Shown piece by piece: positions 11,753-23,085 of a stretch of 64,000 nt of DNA. The stretch spans positions 7,998,001 to 8,062,000 of the forward strand of contig CP126193.1 in NCBI GenBank assembly GCA_030272155.1, read 5' to 3'. Source of the DNA: Tetradesmus obliquus. Taxonomy: Eukaryota > Chlorophyta > Chlorophyceae > Sphaeropleales > Scenedesmaceae. Within the stretch, counting starts at the first letter, position 1, and each line of letters starts with the position of its first letter. Position numbers and translations under genes: made by a program. The notes below the pieces were generated by a model, which saw only the letters and a list, made by a program, of their open reading frames with translations, was not told the origin of the DNA and made no database searches.

Positions 11753-13049
11753 GTATGGAGCTGGAGTGTGAATGGCAGAGCACACTGTCTGCCGCAATGC
11801 CACAGAAAGGCCGTTCTGTCATGGCAGCCTTGTCAGGCTAGGCGGCATCAGCTTGCTGCTGCATACTGTGGAATCAGCCTTGTTTGGTGTGGCAGGATGT
11901 GCGGTTGCCAGGCCTGCGTGATGGTGTATTTGCACGATGCGCGCAGATTCTTGCCAGCCGCCAGCTTGGGGCCGCATCCATGATGCCCTTGGCTCCATGC
12001 CAAGATGCCTGCTCGTGGTTGCTTGGTTTACGCACAGCGCAGGCGTAGGTTGCAGTGTTTTGAGCCACCTTGCTACTACTGGCTGGTTGTTTTGCCTTGC
12101 GGTCGCTGCAAATGGTGTTGCCGTCAAGTTTGTAGCTTTGGCAAGAGCAGCATGCAAACGTATGCTGGCGCTCTACAAAGTTGCTCAGTACAGTGCTGGT
12201 GTTGAGCAGCACCTGTACAGCAGTCATGCCGGACTTGTCTGGTGTTTGAACTGTTGACACAACAGTTGCTGTGCATTTGTACAGCGCGACATGTTGGTGT
12301 GCCACCACGGCAGTCACTGAATGTGTTGGGGTGTTGGGTTGTTAACAGGGTTGAGTCGTGTAACACAGGGAAGCTGAACTTGCGCTGCGTGCTGCACAGT
12401 GGTGGCATGTGGAGTACAATACTCGTAGTAGAGGGCACAATTGGGACGATGGACATTGTTGTCTAGTGGTGTCACTGGTGATGATCGTGCAGGTTGCGGC
12501 TTGGCCGAACAGCACCCTGCTGCTCAGCAAACATGCTGTCACATTGATATTGCTGTGGATGCCTGCTGAACAGCGACAGGCTGGCCGCTGCTACCATTGT
12601 ACACAGTGCGCAAAGAAAGAGGGAAAGGTGCTTACACAGAAAGGCAACTACGGCAGCAGCGCCAGTGCTGGCGTACTTGCAACGGTCGCTGCACGTCTGG
12701 CACAAACACGACCCTGCTCAGAACATCTTATAACACACCACGAACCCTGCTGCACGAGCGGTCGCAGCTGGACTAAGTACTAGGCACACCCGCAACGAAC
12801 CAATGGCACTGCCGGCACACAGAGCCAGGCTGCTGAGAATGCCATGCCAAAACCATCTGCTCCTGGGCTAGTACACACCAGCACAGCGCATAGGGTCTGA
12901 TGAGGCTGTCAAAAGCCAAAACTAGTCATCCTTGTTAACGACTTCACGTTCGTCTAAACGTCCTTACACACCGCTGCCTGGGTCGCTGACAACCACTTCC
13001 TTGTTTACAATTCACATACTATGCCCTCGAGCTGCCACTGCCGCCAGCA
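11753..13049. other. Intergenic between convergent genes
   Basis: This stretch holds the 3' UTRs of the small Gly-rich gene (+) and the zinc-knuckle gene (-). TTACA, which is TGTAA on the minus strand, occurs at 13005-13009 and 12964-12968 just beyond the zinc-knuckle stop. Both are candidate polyadenylation signals for that gene. I see no gene in the rest. Confidence 0.4.
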
Positions 13050-14809
13050 TCACACGCCCAGCAGGCTCAGCATCTCCTGCAGGTCATCCTCATCATCACA
13101 CCCCGGCATGCACGCAGCCACGACAGACGCAACAGTGGCGAAGCTGCTGCTCTCCTGCTGTGCGTCCAGCAGCAGCTGCCGCACCTGCTGGTCTGCGCAC
13201 TGCAGCGAAGCAGAAGGACCAACATCCACCACCCCTGCGGCAGCTGCAGGCAGCTGCACCTCATCCTCATCCTCAGCATCAAGCTGATTAGCTGCGACTG
13301 CTGCTGCTGCTGCCGCTGCTTTGCCTTTCCTGGTTTTGTTGCGCGGAGCTGTGTTGCTGCTCTCCGTGGCCCTGTGCGCTGCACCGCCGTGCTGCTCACC
13401 CAGCTGCGCCTGCTCACCCTCGCCACCGCGCTCATCATCATCATCATCGCCACCGCGCTGCGCCCACACTGCCTCCAGCATCTGCTTTGCCGCCTGCTGG
13501 CTGCCTGCCAGGATGCCTGCCAGGTCACCAGGGGCCAGCCGTGACAGCAGCGCCAGTTTGGGCTGCTGCGCAATCAGGCCCACAGCGTACTCACCCAGCT
13601 CAGCAGCAAACAGCGCATGCACCAGCACCGCAGCCATCGCACGCTGCTGCTCCTCGCTGCCAGCAGCAGGCAGCAGCACATAGCCAACCGGTGCCGCGGC
13701 AGCAGGCTGCACGTTGCTGCTGCTGATCCTAGCACTCCCGCCACCATCGCTGCTGCGCCGCTGCTGCTCGTGCTGCCACTCTTGCTTCATCTGCTGGTTG
13801 TGGTGGTGGTGATGCTGCTGCTGGCGGTTGTGGCGATGTTTTCGCTGCTTCACCTGCTGCTCCTCCTGCTGTTGCTGCACCTGCTGCTGTGACGTCAGTG
13901 AAGGCTGCTGCTCCTTCAGTTGCAGTCGACGTCCCTGCTGCAAGGTCTGAGCTGCAACTTTGCCGCCGCACTCAGCAGTGCTGTGGTCGTACGCACCACA
14001 GCCTGCGCACGCCCTGCAGTCAAGAGCCATGTGGCCGAAGCACTTGCAGCGCCAGCACTGCGCATTGGGGCAGTGCTTGGCCTCATGCCCAAACAGCGAG
14101 CAGTGCTTGCACAGCAGCTGCCTGCAGCTGCCACCGTGCTGTTTGCCGCACGTTTTGCAGGCGCTGCTGCAGCCGTCGTCACTGTGGCCATGCAGCCGGC
14201 ACCTGCTGCACAGAGGCACCCTGCATGTTGATGGCAGGTGGCCCGCTGCGCCGCAGTCTGCGCACACCGGGTGCCCAAAGTTGAACACGTACAGCCTGTT
14301 GCCGTCCTTGACTGGCGCGCTGGCACCGCCAACTGCAGCAACTGTGGCACGCGGCGGTGCTCCGCGAGCAGCAGCAGCATCACTGCTGCTGCCTTTGACT
14401 GCGTTGCTTTTGGTTGTGCTGCTGCTGCTGCCGCTGGTGACCTTCTCAATGTGTTGCCGCTCTTGTGTGCTGTTTTGGCCACCTGGAGTGGCTGCAGTTG
14501 AAGTAATGCCATTGCACGTGGAAGCAGCCTGCTGCTGCTGCTGCTTTGTGCTGTTCTTCTTCACACTGTTGCTGTGTGCAGGCTTGCAGGCAGCTATGCT
14601 GCTGCTGCTGCTGCTGCTGCTTGCACTCTTCCACATTGCAGCAAATTCTGCAACGCTCTGCTGCTGCTGCTGCTGCTGCTCAGCTGCTGCAGCCAGTTGC
14701 ACAGCAGGCGCGCCCCTCTGCTGTGCGCTGCCTGCAGGAGGCGGCAGCACGGCAGCCACAGCAGCATCAGCAGATCCTGGACCTGTGATGCTGCCGCTGC
14801 CTCCGCCAG

Positions 14810-14842
<33 letters not shown>

Positions 14843-16351
14843 CCCTGCCTGCTTGCCGCTGCTGCTGCTGCTGCGGCGGCGGCGGCGGCGGCTGAGGCAC
14901 CACTGCTGGCCTGTGCGTGCAGCCTTCTGTTGCTGTGTGGTATCCTGCGCAGTCCTTGCAGGCCCTGCACTCGTTGGCCATGTGCCCATGGCACTTGCAG
15001 TGCCAGCACTGTGCATTGGGGCAGTGCATGAAGTTGTGGCCAAACAGGCCGCAGTGCATGCACAGCACCTGCCGGCACTGCCCAGTGTGCTGCTTGCCGC
15101 ACTTCTGGCAGGCGCTGCTGCAGGTGCCATTCGTGTGGCCTCGCCGGAAGCATGCGCTGCAGTAGTGTACCCTGCATGTTGCTGCAAAGTGGCCTGCTGC
15201 ACCGCACTGTGCACAGATGGGCTGGCTGCAGTTGAACATGTAGGCGCGGTCGCCCACCTGCACTGGCTTGCTGCTGCCATGTGCTGGAAGGTGCTTGGGC
15301 ACTGCTGCAGCCGCCGCCGCTGCTGCTGCCGGAACAGCTACAATTGTTGCAGCTTTGCCTGCTGCTGCTCCTGCTGCTCCTGCTGCTGCCGCTGCTGCTG
15401 GTGCTGACAGAGCTTGCTGAGACGCATAGCAGCCGCCAGCTGCTTTGCCCTGACTAGCACGGGCACTGCCTGTGCTGCTGCTGCTACTGCTGCTGCTTGT
15501 GCTCTTGCCACGCATCACAGCAGACGCGGCATCGCCCTGCTGCCCAGCCGGTGCAGTCGGCTGCCCAGCAGGCGCGCCCCTCTGCTGTGCACTGCCTGCA
15601 GGAGGCTGCAGCATGCCAGCTACAGCAGCATCGGCAGGTTCTGGACCTGTGCTGCTGCTGCTGCTGCCTTCAACGACACTGCTGCTTTCCGAGCCTGCTT
15701 GCTGCTGCTGCTGTGGCTGCTGCTGCCGCTGTGGCTGCTGCTGCTGCTTTGGCTGCTGCTTCAGCAGTGGCTGAGGCGCCACTGCTGGCCTGTGTGCGCA
15801 GCCTTCTGCTGCGCTGTGGTACTTTGCGCAGTCCTTGCACGCCCTGCACTGGCCGACCATGTGCCCATAGCACTGGCAGCGCCGGCACTGTGCTTTGGGG
15901 CAGTACGTGGACAGGTGACCAAACAGGCTGCAGTGCATGCACAGCACCTGTCGGCACTGCCCAGGGTGCTGCTTGCCGCACTGCTGGCAGGCGCTGCTGC
16001 AGGTGCCATCCCTGTGGCCGTGGCGGCAGCATGCACTGCAATACTGCACCCTGCATGTTGCTGCAAAGTGGCCTGCTGCACCGCACTGTGCACAGATGGG
16101 CTGGCTGCAGTTGAACATGTAGGCCCGATCGCCCACCTGCACTGGCTTGCTGCTGCCTGGTGCTGGTGGTTGCTTCGGCACTGCTGCAGCTGGCACAGCT
16201 ATTGTTGATGTAGCTTTTCCTGCTGCTGCTGCTGCTGTTGCTGAACCTGGTGCTGATGATGCTGGTGCTCCTGGTGCAGCAGCAACTGCTGCCACGAGAG
16301 CCTGCTGAAGCGCACAGCAGCCACCAGCTGTTGTGTGCTGACTAGCACTGG

Positions 16352-16384
<33 letters not shown>

Positions 16385-17576
16385 GTTTGTTCGATAAGTG
16401 CAGCTGCACTTCAGTGCTCTTTCCTGCCTTGGAAGCGGCTGCTGCTGGCTTGACACCATCTTCCTGAGGCATGCTGCTGCTGCTGCTGTCACCTTGGTGG
16501 CAGATGCTATGGCCAGTGCTGCTGGGCTGCTGCTGCTGCTGCTGCTGCTGAGTCAGCGCCTGCTTGCCCTTGCACTGGCCTGCGCTGTGGTGCTGCCTGC
16601 AAGTCATGCATGCCATGCACTGCCTGCACATGCAGCAGAAGGCAGAAGCAGCAGCAGGAGCACACGGTCGCGTCATGGTGTGTGCAGCTATTGATACTGC
16701 AGCAGGGAGCCGGCAGGAACCAGCAGCAACCAAGACAGGGACGCCTTACAACATTGTATGTTGACATGTGAAGCAACCGCAAGTGTGTCAAAGATCAAGA
16801 AAGTATTGTTGTATCACAGCAGCTGCTAGCCGCCAGCTGCAGTTAGCGAGGCCTCACCTGTGCATGTGCCCATACAGCCCACAGCGCACGCACTGCATGC
16901 GCGAGCACTCTGGGAGCTTGTGGCCAAACAGCTTGCACATGTTGCACTGGACCTCTGCGCAAGGGCTCAGCTGCGCGTGCAGCCTGCCGCACCTGCTGCA
17001 GGCAAGCCTGCAGGTGCCTGTCCTGTGCCCATGCAGGTTGCAGCTGGTGCAGAGGTGCGTCCTGCAAGCAGCCTCAAGGTGGCCCTTGCTGCCACACCTG
17101 GCACACACGGGGCCTTGGCTGAACTTGTACTGCACAGCACTTGCTGCTGCTGGTGGCGGGTCTGCTCTGTCTGCCTGCTGACTCATTCTGGCGCTGCCTG
17201 CAACTTCCTGCTGCTCTGCTGCTGCTGTCGTTCCTGACACAACCTTGGATGCTTTTGCACATCCAGCATGTACTGAAGCCTTGGCATCAGCTGGCTGTCC
17301 TGCAGTTGCCTTGCCTGGTGTGGCCGCTTCTGTGCCTGCCGTTGCAGCAGTGCCCAGGTTGCATGGCACCTGCTGCTGCATGGCTACAAGCTCCTCCTGC
17401 AGCCCTTCTGCTGTTTTTGGAGCGCCAGCATCAGCGCTACTGTTGCAGCTGCTTGTTGAAGCTGCTAAACTTGAGTCACAGCAGTCCTGGGTTGTTGCTG
17501 ATGCCTGAGGAAGTGTTGCCATGGTGTGCTGCTGCTGATTGGGCTGAGGACTTAGCTGGCCTGTCCTGCAAAGCAC
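13050..17576 (-). CDS. Giant CCHC zinc-knuckle protein: 24 knuckles in four six-knuckle modules
   Basis: CDS is complement(join(13050..16623,16858..17576)), 1430 residues. The protein carries four copies of a module of about 100 residues with six zinc knuckles each, at roughly residues 158-257, 417-515, 709-807 and 1025-1123. Knuckles 1, 2, 4 and 5 are C-x2-C-x4-H-x4-C. The third is shortened (for example CQQCGKQHPGQC) and the sixth is C-x2-C-x3/4-H-x4/5-C. Splicing the single intron rebuilds knuckle 5 of module 1 exactly (CVRCGLYGHM then HRQC), strong support for the model. Linkers are poly-S, Q, A and P. The C-terminal ~200 residues contain a predicted helical part and acidic runs. Knuckles of this kind bind single-stranded nucleic acid, so an RNA-binding role is likely but unproven. 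No protease, integrase or reverse transcriptase is nearby, so it is not an obvious retroelement gag. The start could also be the second Met (17522). Confidence 0.85.
16624..16857 (-). other. Intron inside a zinc knuckle of the CCHC protein
   Basis: The donor is CACAG|GTGAGG and the acceptor TGTGCAG|GCAGTG on the minus strand, phase 2. The intron splits the histidine-to-last-cysteine spacer of knuckle 5 in module 1. The other three modules are uninterrupted in one exon of 3574 bp. Confidence 0.8.
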
Positions 17577-18429
17577 TCTGCTTGCTGAAGCGCTGAGGAT
17601 GCTGAATCGTTCATGACTGCCATGCTATACAACCTTGGTTGTCTGCCGGCCAATGAATACCTGGTTGTAGCCTATGTGTGTTGCCACCTGCACATGGCGG
17701 AGCGCAACAAGCAGTCCATGACCACTGCACCACAAATCAGCTGATTTGTCTTGCAGGACGCTCAGCAGGGCACCAACATACTGCTCATAGGCACCAACGT
17801 ATTGAACGGTGTTTGCCTTTGATCAATGGAAGGCCCAGCCTATCCCTGGTTCATGTTTCAGCTGCTTGGCTGTGGCAGCAAACTTACCTGCTGCAGGTTG
17901 CAGCATCTGCACGAGCGCGTGGGCGCCGCTGCTCGAACCTCACGCCACTGCTGAAGCAACGGTACTAACAATCAGATAAGTCCATGATCTTGCGATGCAC
18001 AGCGGAGAGATCGTGACTACATTCAAGTTGGCGGGCACGCTTGAAAGGGGCTTCTGGACAGCCGTGGTCTGCCGACCTCGCTAACGGTTAGCTAAAAGAT
18101 ATTGAAGCAGTCTGATGGTGAAGCTGGACCTTTATGTGTACGAGTAGCTTCACTGTGCAGGGCACTGTCATGAAGGGTTTCGACAGCGATGGCATCCTGC
18201 AGTAGGCGAACCGTAATCAGCAGAAATAAGTATCATTTAATTATCAGTTCATCTATGCACATTGAAACGCTTTGCGCTGTTCCCTACCACCGTCTCTCCG
18301 CAGCCCCTATGCCCTTGAGTCAGCAGTAGCTTGACTGGAGCAGTGCAGTGTCAGCAGGAGTGTCCTGCCGACGCAACCGAGTCCAGAAACACCTGTTACC
18401 GACTTGATACCTACTGACAGCCACCAGCC
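17577..18429. promoter_or_regulatory. Divergent promoter region, zinc-knuckle gene / DRC3
   Basis: The 853 bp between the two head-to-head start codons should carry both promoters and 5' UTRs. No clear TATA box or repeated element is visible. Short open frames in it have no family features. Confidence 0.4.
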
Positions 18430-20228
18430 ATGCCTGTCAGCCTGGAACGGCTGATAGCAGAGGTTGAACCAGCAGTAGTGACAGATGAGTTGATCAGAGA
18501 CTGCATAGTGGTGAGCGCAGCCGTTACCTGCATAACAGCGCCTTATTAAGCACACTATGCAAAGGTTGAAGTTTTCGAATCCCACTACAGGTCACAGGGG
18601 ACCCAGATTCCGCAGAAGATAAAAAGCAGAGCCTGGCCTTTGGGCAGGTTGAGTGCGCGGCATTCAGCTTTCGCAGCCTTGCCCGCATAGACAACCTCTG
18701 GGGACTTACAAAGCTTGTCAAGCTGCAGTTAGATAACAATCAAATACAGCGCATAGAGAACCTTGAGCACCTGGTAAGTGCAGGCTGCATGGAATTGGCT
18801 GTGCATGGCGCAGCAGCAGCAACCTGCAGGTTTCAGCAGCTGTGTAACAGTGTACAAGGGTGCCCTCTTACAGCCTGCTGAACGTCTCACTAACTTCACA
18901 GGCAGTGGTCATACACGACAACAGGCGGAGCTTTTAAAAGCAGCGGATGGAGCATTTGCAGTGCTGAGCTCTTCTGCTGCTATGTGGTTCCTGCAAGCCT
19001 GCTGCGCTGCCTGCTGCCCATGCAGACCAACCTGACCTGGCTAGACCTGTCCTTCAACAAGATCCAAGCCATAGAGGGGCTGAGCACCCTCACTCGCTTG
19101 CAGGATTTGTCGCTGTTCAGCAATGCCATCACTAACATAGAGGGCCTGGACAACCTGCCCAACCTCAACGTGCTGTCACTGGGTGAGCTGCTGCACACAG
19201 CAAGCATTCACAGCAGGACAGCCCCAAAACACACGTGCTGCACCTCTCCATTTGTGCTCATGCACCTTGTAACAGACCTTGTGCCTGCAACGTGCCCTAG
19301 GGTGCAAGCGGACAGGCAGAGGGCGTGGAGCCCAGGGGCGCTGCCACACACACCCTCTTCAGCCTCAACTCAACCAGGAGTTGCAGAGATGCCTGGGAAG
19401 TCACTCACTCACTCACTCGCCTGCCATTGCTGCCTCTGGCCGCTGCTGGCCCCAGGCTCCAACCAGCTGTCGCGGCTGGAGTGCGTGTCATGCCTAGTGG
19501 CCTTCAGCCGGCTGCAGCTGCTCAACCTGGCGGGCAACCCGCTGGCCAAGGAGCCCGACTACCGCGGCTACGTGCTCAGCCACCTGCAGCAGCTGCGGTA
19601 CCTGGACTACAGGTGCGGGGGCGGGGGGTCAAAGACAACACAAAGCGAAGCTGCATGGGGAGTCAGTGGTGTGCATAGCAGGTCGCTTGGGCTGGATACA
19701 TGGTGGTATGACGGAGGCCATGGTTGTTCACGTTGAGGTCGGAGGGTTTGATGGAGTTGGTGTTTCATGCATGCTCAAATTATATGTAGATAGCATATGC
19801 CGCGTGCAAAATCATCTTGTCACCAGCGCCCTGGCCGTGCATCCTGCAGGCGCGTGCTGTCTGCGGACCGCGCCACCGCCATGGAGCAGCACCAGGACGA
19901 GATGCTGGAGCTGCGGGAGCGTGAGGACGCGGCAGCGGCAGAGAAGGCGGCGGCAGCGGAGAAGGCGGCGCATGCAGCAACCATGGCAGAGGCCAACCTC
20001 ACAGGTGGGGCGGGCGGTTGGACAGACAGGCACGCTCACACCATGGGGCCGGAGGAGGGCTGATCTTGCTCGACGCATAGACAGCTGCTCATAGGGGCTG
20101 AGTTGCCCACTGCTGTCTGGGGGCTGCATATTATGTTGTGCTTACAGAGCATGTTTGGGCAAGCAGCTTCAGAGGACAGCTGCCTCTTGCTCTGCGCCTG
20201 GTGTTGCTGACGGACTAGCTTGTTGTCC

Positions 20229-20280
<52 letters not shown>

Positions 20281-22225
20281 AGGCATCGACACGCTGCTGG
20301 ACGACATGGCTGCAGCCGACCCTGAGTGGCCCAAGCTGAGCACCGTGCCTGGCCTGCTGGAGCCGTGGAGCGACGTGCGCGACAAGTGGCAGGTGGCCAC
20401 GGACGAGTTCAAGGTGCGGCTGCAGCCGGCTGGCTGCAACATGTTGTGACACCACACGCCGTGCTAACAGTGTCGAGCAGCTGCAGTAGAACTCATGATC
20501 CTAGGCGAGCTCTGCAGGGTGTGCAAGTTCTGCTGTGCACCGTGACAACGCAGCCGGGGATAACTGTGCCGCCTGCGCTGCGCCTGCTACTGCCCCCCCC
20601 CCCCCCTCCCCCTATGCAGCTGGTCATCCTGGATGCGCACTCGCGCAAGAAGGCGGAGCAGGCGGCCTTCAAAGCTGCGCTCAGCGAGGCGCTGGCTGAG
20701 CGTGACGCGGAGGCCAAGGCGCTGCTGCTGGGCTATGAGAAGGGCAAGAAGGCGCTGCTGCGCAGCATGGCGGCGCGCAGCGCTGACCCAGAGGAGCAGG
20801 TGCGGCAAAGGGGGGGCAGCAGTTTGCTGGTGTTGCTAGGCAGAGTCGCGCTGCCATGCTCATCACCACGTAGCCCGGTGGGCCAAATGCTGCCTAGCAG
20901 CTGCCCAAAAAGTGTGCCGCAATGCATGCTGCGCTGGAAAGTGCACTATGCTGCCGATTAAGGGCTGCGCAACCTAAAATCAAGCCATACAAAGCTGACC
21001 CTGCCTGCTTGTCAAATGCTGCTGCGCTGCTGCTGCTGCCCCCTGCCCCCAGGTGCTGGGTGCCAAGGTGAAGCTGATGGCGCTGCAGGAGGCGCTGCTG
21101 GGGCTGGAGGTGGACGCGGTGGAGGTGGTGGCGGGGCTGGTCACCGAGTTTGACCGCTGCTACAGCGAGATGGCGGAGGCCAACAAGCTGCAGTACAACG
21201 CGTACTTCACGCAGGTGCGCGAGGGGGGGGGGGGCAGTGTGTGCCCTGGCCTGTGGACTGAAGCAAGTGAAGGTGGATTATTGCCTTGAGCGAGTGCTGT
21301 CTTGTCACCAGCGCCGCAAGCTCCACGCAACACAGCACACTCCTGCAACCACCTCATGAAGGGGTATGGGCCAACTGGCCTTGTTTCTGAGGAAGGTTCC
21401 TTGTGCTACAAGGTTGGTTTGGTTGTTGCAGTTAGCTGCTGGAAAAGTGACAGGTAGATCAGCATAAGGACCTCACCCTGCTGTTCCTGCTGGCGGGCCG
21501 CCCCCCCCCCCCCCTTTGCAGGTGCGCGATCTGCAGAACAACTTCTTTGCGGCGCTGGTGGCGTCCTCGCCGTCCTACCTGGAGCGCTACGGCAGCGCCG
21601 CGGACAACCCCGAGCTGGAGGCGCTGCCCGAGGAGGTGGCGGCGCTGCTGGGGGACAAGGACGCGCTGGGCAACGCGCTGCAGGTGGGTGCGGCGGGGTG
21701 GGGTTGCAGCAGTGATGCAGCCAGGCATGGACCCAGGGTATTGGACTGAGGAAGCAGCAGGTTCAGCAGCGGATATCTTTGTGATGCACCACGTCAGGGC
21801 TTGCCCTGGCAATGAGGTATTGGTCTTTCTATCATGCTATTGCTGTTTCTATCATGCTATTGCTGTGAGAGCTGGGCTACACAGCTGACAGCTAGAACTG
21901 CAACACGTCCACTCCTAATTGATGTGTGCATGTAGCCCCACCAACCCGCGAGTGAAGCGATACGCTTGGCTTGGCTGTGTCCCCGCAGACCTCACATGAG
22001 GCGCACATCTCAGTGCTGGACGGCCTGGAGGACAGGCTGGTGGGCAGGGAGATCGCCACCGCCAACAGCCTGGCGGAGTCCAACAACACCTGGCAGGAGC
22101 AGCGGCACAGGTGGGCAGCTGCCGCAGCTCACACACGTGTTTACGTAGCCAGTGTTGCCATGATTGTTGTTGGGCAACAAGCATTTAGCTCCTTCGGCAT
22201 GTGCTCCCAGGCGCACACGTGATCA

Positions 22226-22268
<43 letters not shown>

Positions 22269-22379
22269 AGGGAGCGCATGGGTGAGCTGCTGTCCTACCT
22301 GGAGCGCAACATGCAGGACCTGGAGGCCCTGGCAGCAGACGCAGCCGACGCAGCAGCAGAGGCGGGAGAGGCGCAGTGA
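18430..22379 (+). CDS. DRC3: Dynein regulatory complex subunit 3 (DRC3/FAP134), 11 exons
   Basis: Subunit of the nexin-dynein regulatory complex that links outer doublets in motile cilia. CDS is join(18430..18510,18591..18773,19026..19182,19456..19612,19850..20004,20283..20413,20620..20799,21053..21214,21522..21683,21989..22110,22271..22379), 532 residues, close to animal DRC3 (about 520). All phases close. Residues about 60-195 are SDS22-type leucine-rich repeats: [51 protein letters not shown]. An LRR cap with LRYLDYRR follows. The rest is a charged coiled coil ([15 protein letters not shown], then the [18 protein letters not shown] block known in DRC3). It shows that the organism builds, or recently built, motile flagella. 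Introns 5 and 10 end in long CTG runs, and introns 6 and 8 contain poly-C. Confidence 0.92.
20232..20282 (+). repeat. (CTG)16 tract at the DRC3 exon 6 acceptor
   Basis: About sixteen CTG units run straight into the CAG splice acceptor of exon 6, replacing a normal polypyrimidine tract. It lies in the intron, not in coding sequence. Confidence 0.85.
22229..22270 (+). repeat. (CTG)13 tract at the DRC3 exon 11 acceptor
   Basis: Thirteen CTG units end in the CAG acceptor of the last DRC3 exon, the same arrangement as at exon 6. Confidence 0.85.
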
Positions 22380-23085
22380 TGGATGGTTGCTGTTGTTTGT
22401 CGACAGCAAAAACAGTTCATTCGAATATCATACTCTGAACCAAGCCTGACATTGTGGTGGCTGGGTCTTATGACAGCAAGACCACATCTGGAAGGGCTGC
22501 TGGTCAAACCCTGCCCGATAGCCCTGTGGGGCTGTGAGCCAGGGCGGTGACCGAGCAGGGTGCAGATGAGTGCGTTTAGGAGTTCACCTGGCAGACAGCA
22601 TAACGTGGGCCACCAGTTTATGCTGCGTTGGCCTGCGGTCACCGCCGGGTAGGTCTGTTTCCATTTGGAGTAAAAATGATGACGCATTACCATCACGACT
22701 TACCAGCAGCTGCTGAAACTCGTGGTGAATCTAGCCTAAGTAAATTGCCGAATTCTTATTGCATCACGTACGCGTCTCAGCGTTGTCCTCAATTAGCCTT
22801 GTACCGCATCCTGCAGGGTTAGCTAATCCCACTGTGGGCGACCAGGTCTATTGATGACAACCCCCTGCAAGGAACCACAAGCAAGCTCACCGAGCTGAAC
22901 ATTTCAAACCCGACGAAGTCGGAGGTGTAAGGGAAGGCGTGAAGCAACTGTAAAACCACAGTGACAGGATTGGGCGTGGGGTTCGAGGCGCTCGACAAGC
23001 CTTGAGCCAGCAGCTGCCGTACATGCGCGTATCGACCTTTGATGCACCAGTAAGCCCCACGAAAAAAATATTATGAGTCAACATA
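22380..23085. other. Intergenic, DRC3 3' UTR to LPAA-repeat gene
   Basis: The region between two tandem plus-strand genes. The sequence just before 23086 is AT-richer than the surroundings (an A7 run followed by ATATTATG). No gene or RNA is recognisable. Confidence 0.35.

Noticed and set aside
14574..16208. Plus-strand open frames of 260-310 codons (Leu/Ala/Cys-rich)
   Set aside because: These are antisense shadows of the zinc-knuckle exon caused by GC-rich codon bias and CAG repeats.
13050..17576. Retrotransposon gag gene
   Set aside because: No protease, reverse transcriptase, integrase or long terminal repeats occur in the flanks, the gene has an intron, and neighbours are ordinary host genes. 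A domesticated origin is not excluded.
18571..18585. tRNA T-loop-like TTCGAATCCC
   Set aside because: It lies in DRC3 intron 1 next to the exon 2 acceptor, and no cloverleaf can be drawn around it.
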